The translations under genes were made by a program, and so were the position numbers. From Clostridia bacterium (lineage in GTDB: Bacteria; Bacillota; Clostridia; Oscillospirales; Acutalibacteraceae), in NCBI GenBank assembly GCA_017430535.1, contig JAFRMR010000013.1, positions 124,001 to 188,000 of the forward strand: DNA of 64,000 nt. Direction: 5' to 3'. Below are positions 1-7,881 of the stretch, piece after piece. Below the pieces are notes generated by a model that was not told where the DNA came from, did no database searches, and saw only the letters and a list, made by a program, of their open reading frames with translations. Numbering within the stretch: position 1 is the stretch's first letter; each line of letters starts with the position of its first letter.

Positions 1-658
1 TCAGCTCCAGCCCTTTGTTCATCATTGTAGCGGAGTCTATGGTAATTTTTGCGCCCATCTCCCAGTTGGGGTGTTTCAGGGCCTGCTCCGGGGTTATATT
101 TTTAAGCTCATCAAGGGCTTTTCCGAAGAAGGGGCCGCCGGAAGCCGTAAGAATCAGCTTCTTTATCTGGCCGTGGGCGGCGCATCCCTGAAGGGACTGA
201 AAAATTGCGGAATGCTCGCTGTCAACGGGCAGTATATCAACCCCCGCCTTCTTTGCGGCGTTTATAACAAGGTCTCCGCCTGCCACAAGGGTTTCCTTGT
301 TGGCAAGGGCAAGCCGGTTGCCGGCGGCAATGGCGCAGAGAGTGGGCTCAAGGCCCGCTATCCCAACAATGCCGTTAAGCACGGTTTCCGCAGAAAGAGC
401 GGCGCATTCCTTTACGCCCTCTTTGCCTGAAAGAACCTTTACCCCGGTATCGGCAACTTTTATTTTAAGGTCACGGGCTGCCTGCTCATCTGCAACGGCG
501 GCAAACCCGGGCCGGAATTTTCTTATCTGATTTTCAAGGATATCCGTTCTTCTGTTGGCGGTCATGGCTGTAATTTTTATGCCGTGCATTTCGGCAACCT
601 CAAGGGCCTGCACGCCTATTGAGCCGGTTGAGCCGAGAACGGTAAGTGTGTTGATCAC
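1..658 (-). CDS. dxr: 1-deoxy-D-xylulose 5-phosphate reductoisomerase, partial
   Basis: Converts DXP to 2-C-methyl-D-erythritol 4-phosphate with NADPH, the committed step of the MEP isoprenoid pathway in the cytosol. The N-terminal Rossmann motif GSTGSIG is followed by LANKETLVAGG, VDSEHSAIFQ and ITIDSATMMNKGLE, all Dxr signatures. The C-terminal third is cut off by the left window edge. The start is GTG at 658, preceded by GGAGGA; no upstream ATG fits. It is the last visible gene of pyrH-frr-uppS-cdsA-dxr, a standard Firmicutes order that feeds isoprenoid and phospholipid synthesis. A 105-bp gap rich in hairpins separates it from cdsA. Confidence 0.96.
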   Translation of the reverse strand, partial: MINTLTVLGSTGSIGVQALEVAEMHGIKITAMTANRRTDILENQIRKFRPGFAAVADEQAARDLKIKVADTGVKVLSGKEGVKECAALSAETVLNGIVGIAGLEPTLCAIAAGNRLALANKETLVAGGDLVINAAKKAGVDILPVDSEHSAIFQSLQGCAAHGQIKKLILTASGGPFFGKALDELKNITPEQALKHPNWEMGAKITIDSATMMNKGLEL

Positions 659-660
659 GG

Positions 661-765
661 GAAATCCTCCCCTTATAAACCACGGGGCAGCTGCCCCTTA
701 ATGAATATTTTATCAGGCACTATTCGTTATGAATAATGCCTGATATGTTCAGTCTTTGGTGAGAT
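661..765 (-). other. cdsA-dxr intergenic region with two stem-loops
   Basis: Read on the minus strand, an imperfect hairpin with arms TATCAGGCA and TGCCTGATA (inner stem ATTC/GAAT) is followed by a perfect 14-bp palindrome GGGGCAGCTGCCCC and then the dxr ribosome binding site. There is no clear U-tract, so this is more likely a processing, attenuation or repeat structure than a full terminator. Confidence 0.5.
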
Positions 766-1704
766 TCAAGCAAAAACCTCTGCAAGGAAACGCACAAGAA
801 TATAGGTGGCAGGCATGGTGAAAAGGAAGGAATCTATCCTGTCCATTGCTCCGCCGTGCTCCGGCAGCAGTGTGCCGAAATCCTTTACCCCGTAATTTCT
901 CTTTATTACGGAAGCCGCAAGGTCTCCGCACATGCCCAGCACACATATACAGGGCACTGCAATAAGAACCATCCACCACTTGATTGTGTTTATAACTTCG
1001 GGCTTGAAATACCAGGTATGGCATATAAAGTAAGTTATAAGGGCCACAGCCGTGGTGCCCACAATGCCGCCGATTGCGCCTTCAACGGATTTTTTGGGGC
1101 TGATTCTGGGGGCCATCTTATGCTTGCCGAATGCGCTGCCCACAAAAAGTGCGAAGGTATCGCACAGCCAGGCGCAGTACATTGCCATAAGCAGCACAAA
1201 TATTATCTGAGCTGTGCTGAAAATATCGCTTCTTGAGGCCATATAGTTATGCAGAAATGTAAGGCAGGAAACGGAAAGAGGCAGGGCAAAGGACATAAAC
1301 AGACCGATAGCCACATGCTCGAATCTTGTGTTGTCGTACATTTTCAGCATCATAATAAGCACTGCCAGTATGTAAACCACCGCCAGCATAATTGTTATGC
1401 CCGGCAGGGCTGCCTCGGCATCATCACGCACCCCGAAGCTGAAATAAAGGGGAACGCAGCCGGCAAAAACCATCATAATATAGGTTATCAGCCTGTTTTT
1501 GCAGCCGGAAATTCCCAGCACTTCGTGAATGCACAGGGCGCACACCGCGCTCATTACTATGCCCAGGTACTTGACTTGCCCGTAACCCGTAAGGCAGAGC
1601 AGGAATACCGCAAATGCCGCGCAGCCAAGCCCTACGCCTATGCGCACCAGCATTTTTTTGGCGCCGCCCTTTTTCTCTTTGTTAGTTGCTTTTGAATTGT
1701 CCAT
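766..1704 (-). CDS. cdsA: Phosphatidate cytidylyltransferase
   Basis: Integral membrane enzyme that makes CDP-diacylglycerol from phosphatidate and CTP for phospholipid synthesis. The 312-aa protein has a basic N-terminus (KKMLVRIGVG), about eight hydrophobic segments and the C-terminal family signature around KSVEGAIGG and GDLAASVIKRNYGVKDFG...LPEHGGAMDRIDS, including the conserved D-x3-S-x2-KR and final DRxDS. The length is slightly above the usual 260-280 aa because of an N-terminal extension. The start ATG has an upstream AGGAAAGTGAG. It sits 25 bp after uppS, as expected for co-transcription. Confidence 0.95.
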   Translation of the reverse strand: MDNSKATNKEKKGGAKKMLVRIGVGLGCAAFAVFLLCLTGYGQVKYLGIVMSAVCALCIHEVLGISGCKNRLITYIMMVFAGCVPLYFSFGVRDDAEAALPGITIMLAVVYILAVLIMMLKMYDNTRFEHVAIGLFMSFALPLSVSCLTFLHNYMASRSDIFSTAQIIFVLLMAMYCAWLCDTFALFVGSAFGKHKMAPRISPKKSVEGAIGGIVGTTAVALITYFICHTWYFKPEVINTIKWWMVLIAVPCICVLGMCGDLAASVIKRNYGVKDFGTLLPEHGGAMDRIDSFLFTMPATYILVRFLAEVFA

Positions 1705-1729
1705 TTTTTACTCACTTTCCTGGGAGCTT

Positions 1730-2461
1730 TTATACTCCCCCGAAACGCCTGTTTCGTTTGCAGTAGTCAAGTATGGCCCGGTCCAGATCATCGGGGGTAA
1801 AATCGGGCCACAGAATATCGGAAAACCAGAATTCCGAGTAAGCCGCCTGCCATATCATGAAATTGGAGAGCCTGTATTCTCCGCTGGGGCGGATAATCAG
1901 GTCCGGGTCCGGCTGACCGGCGGTAAAAAGATTTTCCGAAATGCTTGCTTCATCAATATCACCGGGCTTTATTTCGCCCCGTTTTACCTTCTGAGCAAGA
2001 GCTTTTGCGGCGTGGACTATTTCATCCCTGCCGCCGTAGTTTATGGCAAGGTTTACGGTCATAACCTTTTTGCCCGCAGATTTTTTCTCAAGGGTTTCAA
2101 GGTTTTTGACTATATCCGGGGGAAGGCCTTTCTTTTCACCGGTAAGGTGAAACCTGAGGCCTCTTTTTTCATTTTCCGCTTCCCTGGCGTTTGCCTCGTC
2201 AAGGTAATCACGGAAAATTTTCATTATGGCGGATACCTCTTTGGGCGGGCGCTTCCAGTTTTCCGTTGAGAAGGCATAAAAAGTCATATACTCTATGCCA
2301 AGATCCGCCCCGTAATCGCAGATGGTGCGGAAGGTGTTTGCCCCGGCCCGGTGGCCCTCGGTGCGCTCAAGGCCTCTTTGCTTTGCCCAGCGCCCGTTGC
2401 CGTCCATAATAATACCTATATGCTTAGGCAGTTCAATCTGCTTGAGTATTTCTTCGTTCAT
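1730..2461 (-). CDS. uppS: Isoprenyl transferase (undecaprenyl diphosphate synthase)
   Basis: Cis-prenyltransferase that condenses IPP onto FPP to give the undecaprenyl carrier lipid for peptidoglycan. The 243-aa protein shows the family motifs in order: MDGNGRWAKQRG with catalytic Asp20, GHRAG, TFYAFSTENWKRP, NLAINYGGRDEI, and the C-terminal PDPDLIIRPSGEYRLSNFM and FWSDILWPDF. The length is typical. It starts 5 bp after frr, so its translation is probably coupled, and it lies upstream of cdsA in the conserved cluster. Confidence 0.97.
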   Translation of the reverse strand: MNEEILKQIELPKHIGIIMDGNGRWAKQRGLERTEGHRAGANTFRTICDYGADLGIEYMTFYAFSTENWKRPPKEVSAIMKIFRDYLDEANAREAENEKRGLRFHLTGEKKGLPPDIVKNLETLEKKSAGKKVMTVNLAINYGGRDEIVHAAKALAQKVKRGEIKPGDIDEASISENLFTAGQPDPDLIIRPSGEYRLSNFMIWQAAYSEFWFSDILWPDFTPDDLDRAILDYCKRNRRFGGV

Positions 2462-2465
2462 ACCG

Positions 2466-3020
2466 TCAGATGGACATAATCTCTTTTTCTTTTTCTTCTG
2501 CGGCCTTGTCTATCTCTTTTACATATTTGTCGGTGTAATCCTGGATTTCCTCTTCGGCGTCCTTAAGGTCGTCCTCGGTAATCTCGGAAGCTTTTTCCAT
2601 CTTCTTCGCCTTTTCAATGGCATCTCTTCTGGTTGAGCGGATTGCAACCCTGGCGCTTTCGGCCATGGTGCGTACATTCTTGCTCAGCTCTTTACGGCTC
2701 TCCTCGGTAAGCTGGGGGAATATAAGGCGGATTGTTGTGCCGTCATTCTGAGGATTGATGCCTATATCCGAGGCCTGTATTGCCTTCTCTATTGCCTGCA
2801 GGGTGGATTTATCCCAGGGCTGTATGTTGAGGATTCTTGCCTCTGCAACAGAAACCGCCGCCATCTGATTGATTGGGGTGGGGGTGCCGTAATAGTCAAC
2901 CCTGATTCTGTCAAGCACATTGGCGTTGGCTCTGCCGGCCTTGAGCTGTGAGTATTCTCTCTTGAGAGCGTTAACGGTTTTTTCCATTTTTTCTTTTGTG
3001 TTGGCAAATAAAGTTTCCAT
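2466..3020 (-). CDS. frr: Ribosome recycling factor
   Basis: Splits post-termination ribosomes with EF-G. At 184 aa it has the normal length. The N-terminal helix (KEKMEKTVNALKREYSQLKAGRANANVLDRI) and the VDYYGTPTPINQMAAVSV hinge region are classic RRF, and the C-terminal helix ends in the usual acidic/basic KEIDKAAEEKEKEIMSI. AGGAGGTTTATT-type spacing precedes the ATG at 3020. It lies between pyrH and uppS, as in most Firmicutes. Confidence 0.97.
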   Translation of the reverse strand: METLFANTKEKMEKTVNALKREYSQLKAGRANANVLDRIRVDYYGTPTPINQMAAVSVAEARILNIQPWDKSTLQAIEKAIQASDIGINPQNDGTTIRLIFPQLTEESRKELSKNVRTMAESARVAIRSTRRDAIEKAKKMEKASEITEDDLKDAEEEIQDYTDKYVKEIDKAAEEKEKEIMSI

Positions 3021-3047
3021 AATAAACCTCCGTAATGGTATTGTTAA

Positions 3048-3785
3048 TCAGTTGTTTGTTACAAGGGTACCTATTTTTTCGCCGCAGGCGGCGGTTATGA
3101 TGTTGCCGGTTTCATCCGTGATATTGCCGGCCTCATCTTTGCTCCAGCCGAATTTGAAAACGATAATGTCAATGTTGCTGTCACGGCAGATTGCAAAGGC
3201 CGCCGCATCCATAACCTTGATATCGTTTTTCAGCACTTCGCTGTAGGATACCTTTTCGTATTTTACTGCATCGGGATTCTTTCCCGGGTCTTTATCGTAT
3301 ACTCCGTCAACATTTGTTGCCTTGAGTATTACATCCGCTCCTGTTTCGGCGGCTCTCAGGACCGCGCAGGTGTCTGTTGAAAAGAAGGGGCAGCCGGTGC
3401 CTGCGCTGAAAATGCAGACTTTGCCTTCCTCAAGGTACTTTACCGCGTTATCCCTTACATAGGGCTCGGCAAACTGCTTCATTTCAACAGCAGTCATAAC
3501 CTTGGCGGGCACTCCTGCCTGCTCAAGGGAATCCGCAACCGCAAGGCCGTTCATTACGGTGGCCAGCATACCGATATAATCGGCTTTTACTCTGTCCATA
3601 CTGCCGCCGGTACGCCCGCGCCAGAAATTGCCGCCGCCTATTACAAGGCCCACCTGTATTCCTTTTTCCCTTAGTATTTTAATCTTTTCGCAAACTGCGT
3701 TTATTACTTCAAAATCAAAGCCGTGGCCCGCCTTGCCGGCAAGAACCTCGCCGCTGATTTTAAGAAGTATGCGTTTATAACCCAT
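3048..3785 (-). CDS. pyrH: UMP kinase
   Basis: Phosphorylates UMP to UDP in pyrimidine nucleotide synthesis; a bacterial hexameric amino-acid-kinase fold enzyme. Visible motifs are KRILLKISGEVLAG (phosphate loop), GLVIGGGNFWRG, DYIGMLATVMN, FSAGTGCPFFSTDT and LKATNVDGVYDKDP. The 245-aa length is normal. It is the first gene of the minus-strand pyrH-frr-uppS-cdsA-dxr cluster. A weak promoter lies in the 178-bp divergent region shared with the GH89 gene. Confidence 0.97.
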   Translation of the reverse strand: MGYKRILLKISGEVLAGKAGHGFDFEVINAVCEKIKILREKGIQVGLVIGGGNFWRGRTGGSMDRVKADYIGMLATVMNGLAVADSLEQAGVPAKVMTAVEMKQFAEPYVRDNAVKYLEEGKVCIFSAGTGCPFFSTDTCAVLRAAETGADVILKATNVDGVYDKDPGKNPDAVKYEKVSYSEVLKNDIKVMDAAAFAICRDSNIDIIVFKFGWSKDEAGNITDETGNIITAACGEKIGTLVTNN

Positions 3786-3821
3786 TTCCGGTCACTCCCG
3801 TCATATACTTAATCACAGTAT

Positions 3822-3850
3822 ATATTATATTATTTTAATTCAACTGTAAA
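3822..3850 (-). promoter_or_regulatory. Candidate pyrH operon promoter
   Basis: On the minus strand a TTTACA box (3845-3850) lies 17 bp from TAATAT (3822-3827). The region is AT-rich and other spacings are possible. Confidence 0.4.
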
Positions 3851-3899
3851 GATAAAACGCGGAAAATGTGCAAAAAATTTACATATTGGGTTATAATAA

Positions 3900-3928
3900 T
3901 TGATTGACGGGGATTTTTATTGTATAAT
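3900..3928 (+). promoter_or_regulatory. Sigma-A-like promoter for the GH89 gene
   Basis: TTGATT (3900-3905), a 17-bp spacer and TATAAT (3923-3928), 35 bp upstream of the start codon. Confidence 0.6.
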
Positions 3929-3963
3929 CATTTTCTGTAATGAAATATTAAAGGAGAACGGAC

Positions 3964-6066
3964 TTGAAAAATCTTATTCTGAGAAATACTCCGGATATCG
4001 CTGATGCCTTTGAAATCAAAGAGATTGAGAAGGAAAACGGCTGCGATGTATATGAGGTTTACTGTGAAAACGGAAAAATCGTAATCTGCGGCAACTGCAA
4101 AATCAGCATGGCAATGGGTTATTATGATTACCTCAGAACTTACTGCGGGGTAAATTACTCCCACTGCGGCAATACACAGATTAATGTTACCGAAGCCCCT
4201 CTTTTTGACGGGAAGCTGAGAAGGGTTATACCCCAGCAGAAAAGGGCCTATTTCAATTACTGCACCTTCGGCTATTCCACGGCCTTCTGGCAGTGGGACA
4301 GGTGGGAAAAAGAAATTGATTTTATGGCAATGAACGGTATAAATATGCCCCTTTCCGTAGTGGGCAGCGAAGCCGTCTGGTACTATACCCTCAGGGATTT
4401 CACCTACAGCGAGGTGGGAGCCCTCAGGTATTTAAGCGGCCCCGGCTTCTGGCCCTGGCAGCTTATGACAAATATTGAGTCCTACTTCAGCCTTACGGAT
4501 GTTAAATATATCGAAAGCCGGGTTGAGCTTGGCAAAAAGATTATAGACAGAGAAACAGAGCTGGGTATGACTCCCATACAGCAGGGGTTTTCCGGCATGG
4601 TGCCCGGCAGCTTTTCCAAGCTTTTCAAAAAGCTCCGCCTGATTATGGCAAACAGCTGGTGCAATTTTCCTGTTACCTATCAGCTTGACCCCACAAGCCC
4701 GGTTTTCAAGAAATTCGGCACCGCCCTGCTTGAAAAGCAGAAGCAGCTTTTCGGCTCCTACCACTACTACGCCTGCGATCCCTTCCACGAAAATGAGCCC
4801 ACAATCAAAACCAAGGATTACCTTTGGAAAGTGGGCAGAGCCATAGACGGCATGTATAAGGACTTTGATCCGGATTCCGTCTGGGTAATGCAGAGCTGGT
4901 CTTTAAGAGAAAAAATAGTAAAAGCCGTCCCCAAGGGGAGGCTTCTTGTGCTGGATATTGACGGCTCAAAGCACGGCATAACCGAAGAATTCTGGGGCCA
5001 CGATTTTATTCTGGGCAGAATTCACTCTTTCGGTGACAGAAACACCCTTCACGGCAGCCTTAAAGAGCTGGCGGAGAATAATTACAGCAAAGTCAATGCG
5101 GAAAACTGCATCGGCACGGGCCTTTTCCCCGAGGGAATCTATCAGAATCCCCTTTACTATGACCTCGCCTTTGATATGCTCACAAGAGGCGAGAGCGTAA
5201 ACCTTGACAAATGGCTTGAAAGCTACGCTTTCCGCCGCTACGGCAGCAGAGAGGACTGCCTTGTTCAGGCGGTTAAAATGCTTGAAAAATCCTGCTACAG
5301 CGAAAAATGCACCGGCAGGGAAACCGGCTCAATAATCGCCGCAAGGCCGGGCACGGAAGTGCGCCACACCGCCCCCAATGATTTCAGAGAGCTGAGATAC
5401 AGCAACAAGGATCTGCTTGCGGCTCTCCGCCTTCTTATGCAGGCGGAAAAAGCGGAAACAGACGGCTATGTTTTTGATGTCTGCGATATAACAAGGCAGG
5501 TGCTCAGCAACTACTGCTCCCTGCTTTATGACAGAGTTATGGAGGGCTTCAACACAAGGGAACTGAGCACTTTTGAGCGCTCCTGCAACACCTTCCTGAA
5601 AATCTGCGAGGAGCTGGATGAGCTTCTTCAGACAAGGCCGGAGCTTACCCTTGCAAAGCACCTGACCGACGCAGGCAATCTTGCCGTCAATGAAAAGGAT
5701 AAAGAGAATTTCGAGCTCAATCTCCTTACCCAGATTACCATTTGGGGCCCGGTGCTCTATACGGTGAATTACGACTACGCCTGGAAAGAATGGGGCGGAA
5801 TGATTAAAACCTATTACGCCAAAAGATGGCAGAGCTTCTTTGAAAAGCTTGCCCTTGAATTCCCCCACAGGGGCAAATTCTCCACCACCACCAAAAAACA
5901 GCACTGTGAGAGAAACATCTACCGGGGCAATCAGTTCTATAAATCCTATGCGGAGTTTGAAAGAAAATGGCTTTCCACCGCAAACCCCGAGCCCCCAACA
6001 GACGGTGACACCCTGGCCATAGCCAAAGCCCTTATCGAAAAATACGGAAAAGCGATTGAGCAATAA
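3964..6066 (+). CDS. Alpha-N-acetylglucosaminidase, GH89 (NAGLU) family
   Basis: Predicted to remove terminal alpha-linked GlcNAc from glycans such as mucin or heparan-type chains. The 700-aa protein follows the NAGLU layout: an N-terminal small domain (1-90), a TIM barrel with FWQWDRWEKEIDFMAMNGINMPL, the ENEP segment (Glu near 275, putative acid/base), and LFPEGIYQNP (Glu near 389, putative nucleophile), then an all-helical C-terminal domain. The start is TTG at 3964, 8 bp after AAAGGAG; no nearby ATG fits. No signal peptide is visible, so it probably acts in the cytosol on imported oligosaccharides. It is a single-gene unit with its own promoter and a terminator. Confidence 0.88.
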   Translation: MKNLILRNTPDIADAFEIKEIEKENGCDVYEVYCENGKIVICGNCKISMAMGYYDYLRTYCGVNYSHCGNTQINVTEAPLFDGKLRRVIPQQKRAYFNYCTFGYSTAFWQWDRWEKEIDFMAMNGINMPLSVVGSEAVWYYTLRDFTYSEVGALRYLSGPGFWPWQLMTNIESYFSLTDVKYIESRVELGKKIIDRETELGMTPIQQGFSGMVPGSFSKLFKKLRLIMANSWCNFPVTYQLDPTSPVFKKFGTALLEKQKQLFGSYHYYACDPFHENEPTIKTKDYLWKVGRAIDGMYKDFDPDSVWVMQSWSLREKIVKAVPKGRLLVLDIDGSKHGITEEFWGHDFILGRIHSFGDRNTLHGSLKELAENNYSKVNAENCIGTGLFPEGIYQNPLYYDLAFDMLTRGESVNLDKWLESYAFRRYGSREDCLVQAVKMLEKSCYSEKCTGRETGSIIAARPGTEVRHTAPNDFRELRYSNKDLLAALRLLMQAEKAETDGYVFDVCDITRQVLSNYCSLLYDRVMEGFNTRELSTFERSCNTFLKICEELDELLQTRPELTLAKHLTDAGNLAVNEKDKENFELNLLTQITIWGPVLYTVNYDYAWKEWGGMIKTYYAKRWQSFFEKLALEFPHRGKFSTTTKKQHCERNIYRGNQFYKSYAEFERKWLSTANPEPPTDGDTLAIAKALIEKYGKAIEQ

Positions 6067-6099
6067 AAAAACCGGGATGAAATAAGCATCCCGGTTTTT
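6065..6099. terminator. Bidirectional terminator between convergent genes
   Basis: Arms ACCGGGATG (6071-6079) and CATCCCGGT (6087-6095) are flanked by A and T runs, so it can serve both the GH89 gene and the convergent MmcQ-like gene. Confidence 0.85.
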
Positions 6100-6102
6100 G
6101 CT

Positions 6103-6858
6103 TTATTTCTGTTTTTTAAGTGCTTCGCTCAGGGAATGGGGGATTCCCCGGGGTCCTCTTACGGCGAAGATGCTGTAGTCATTTTTCAGCTTTTCAAAAG
6201 TAAAGGAATCCGGCTTATAGCGCCTGATAAGTTTTATTTTCATCAGGGCGGATATATTCAGATTGGTTACGGCATATCTGAAAGGTATGCCGGTTTCCGT
6301 CACCTTGCATTTATACAGAATTGCTGATACTGGAGCGCCCACATACATATAAACCGTATCTCCGGTTTTGATTCCCGCGCCCTGCTTCCAGTTTATTTCG
6401 GAAGCGCTGTCAAAAGCGTGCTCAATATCGTAATATTTCGGGTTGGCGGGCACAAGCCACTCCTTGGGCGGCCTGATTTTATTCAGTTCCGTTTTTGAAG
6501 CGGTATTTACATAGCTTTCATCAATATGGGCGCAGATGTTCTCAAAGGGAACAGTGCCGTCCAGCAGCACTGTAATCCAGCTGCTTTTGCCCATGTGGTA
6601 GCCCCGGGAATAACCATCCTGCCTGCAGAGCAGATCCATAAAAAGAGGGTCGGCAATTTTAAGGTTCAGAGCTTCAACCGGGTCATCCCCGTCAAGGCCC
6701 AGCTTTGAGCCGGAAACAATCATATAAAGGGCAAACCATTTTTTATTATCATCATGGCGGAATACGGCGTATTCGGGAAATCTCATCCAGGGATATTCCG
6801 CATCGCTTCTGTATTTTTTCTTTATGTAATCAAACACATCGTTTTTTAAAGAAGACAT
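6103..6858 (-). CDS. MmcQ/YjbR-like protein with C-terminal PUA/EVE-like domain
   Basis: The first ~115 aa match the MmcQ/YjbR fold (CyaY-like, often called DNA-binding): PWMRFPEYAVFRHDDNKKWFALYM, then LNLKIADPLFMDLLCRQDGYSRGYHMGKSSWITVLLDGT. The rest (from about 135) resembles an EVE/PUA-type fold: NPKYYDIEHAF, KTGDTVYMYVGAPVSAILYKCKVTETG, which in that superfamily binds modified bases. The substrate is unknown and I infer no specific role. The start ATG lies inside the right arm of a 17-bp inverted repeat that also holds its Shine-Dalgarno. It could be read through from cysK. Confidence 0.75.
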   Translation of the reverse strand: MSSLKNDVFDYIKKKYRSDAEYPWMRFPEYAVFRHDDNKKWFALYMIVSGSKLGLDGDDPVEALNLKIADPLFMDLLCRQDGYSRGYHMGKSSWITVLLDGTVPFENICAHIDESYVNTASKTELNKIRPPKEWLVPANPKYYDIEHAFDSASEINWKQGAGIKTGDTVYMYVGAPVSAILYKCKVTETGIPFRYAVTNLNISALMKIKLIRRYKPDSFTFEKLKNDYSIFAVRGPRGIPHSLSEALKKQK

Positions 6859-6861
6859 AAA

Positions 6862-6916
6862 TTCTCCCCGCAGATAAGTTTTAACCGATTATAGCTTATC
6901 TGCGGGGAGAATACAA
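6862..6916 (-). promoter_or_regulatory. Promoter overlapped by a 17-bp perfect inverted repeat that covers the RBS
   Basis: Minus-strand -35 TTGTAT (6911-6916), 17-bp spacer and -10 TATAAT (6888-6893). The spacer is one arm of a perfect 17-bp inverted repeat (6895-6911 with 6862-6878); the other arm contains the GGGGAG ribosome binding site of the MmcQ-like gene. Only transcripts that start upstream (from cysK) would contain both arms. Confidence 0.7.
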
Positions 6917-6927
6917 GTTTGATTGTT

Positions 6928-7863
6928 TTACTGTTCCGTAAACAGGGGAGTGGAGTAGTATCTGTCGCCGCTGTCGGGGAGCAGGGCAACAATTACCTTG
7001 CCCTTGTTTTCCGGCTTCTTTGCGATTTCTATGGCGGCAAACAAGGCTGCGCCGGAGGAAATGCCCACGGAAATTCCTTCCTTTTTGGCAAGGAGTTTTG
7101 CCGCTGCAAAAGCATCCTCATTCTTTGCCCTGAATACCTCATCATATACTCCGGTGTTCAGCACATCCGGCACAAAGCCTGCGCCTATGCCCTGAATCTT
7201 GTGGGGGCCTGCCTTACCTTCTGAAAGCACGGGGGAATCGTCCGGCTCAACGGCAATAACTTTTACAGCCGCCTTATGCTCTTTCAGGTATTCGCCTGTG
7301 CCTGTTACGGTGCCGCCGGTACCAACGCCCGCGATGAATATATCAACTTTTCCGTCGGTATCCTTCCAGATTTCCGGGCCGGTGGTGGCCTTGTGGATTG
7401 CGGGGTTTGCCGGGTTCACAAACTGGCCGGGGATAAAGCCGCCGGGGATTTCCTTTGCCAGCTCTTCCGCTTTTGCTATGGCGCCTTTCATTCCCTTTGC
7501 GCCCTCGGTGAGCACAAGCTCTGCGCCGTAGGCCTTAAGGATGTTTCTGCGCTCAACGCTCATGGTTTCCGGCATGGTGAGTATGATTCTGTAGCCCTTT
7601 GCGGCGGCTATGGCCGCAAGGCCTATGCCGGTGTTGCCGCTGGTGGGTTCGATTATAACCGAGCCCTCTTTCAGAAGTCCTTTTTCCTCTGCGTCTTCAA
7701 TCATTGCCTTTGCAATACGGTCTTTTACGCTGCCTGCGGGGTTGAAATATTCCAGCTTTACAAGAAGGGTGGCTTCAAGCCCCAGTTCTTTTTCTATATT
7801 GACTGTCTCCACAAGAGGGGTGTTGCCTATAAGGCCGAGAGTTCCTTTATAAATATTTGACAT
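6928..7863 (-). CDS. cysK: Cysteine synthase A (O-acetylserine sulfhydrylase)
   Basis: PLP enzyme that forms cysteine from O-acetylserine and sulfide. Motifs: [11 protein letters not shown] with the PLP lysine Lys47, the substrate loop [11 protein letters not shown], the phosphate-binding [12 protein letters not shown] and the C-terminal [10 protein letters not shown]. The 311-aa length is typical. It lies 18 bp downstream of metY with its own AGGAAAACACA region, so the pair is one operon under the promoter at 9438-9466. The Rrf2-type operator there implies control by iron-sulfur or cysteine status. Confidence 0.96.
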   Translation of the reverse strand: MSNIYKGTLGLIGNTPLVETVNIEKELGLEATLLVKLEYFNPAGSVKDRIAKAMIEDAEEKGLLKEGSVIIEPTSGNTGIGLAAIAAAKGYRIILTMPETMSVERRNILKAYGAELVLTEGAKGMKGAIAKAEELAKEIPGGFIPGQFVNPANPAIHKATTGPEIWKDTDGKVDIFIAGVGTGGTVTGTGEYLKEHKAAVKVIAVEPDDSPVLSEGKAGPHKIQGIGAGFVPDVLNTGVYDEVFRAKNEDAFAAAKLLAKKEGISVGISSGAALFAAIEIAKKPENKGKVIVALLPDSGDRYYSTPLFTEQ

Positions 7864-7881
7864 TGTGTTTTCCTCTTTTCT

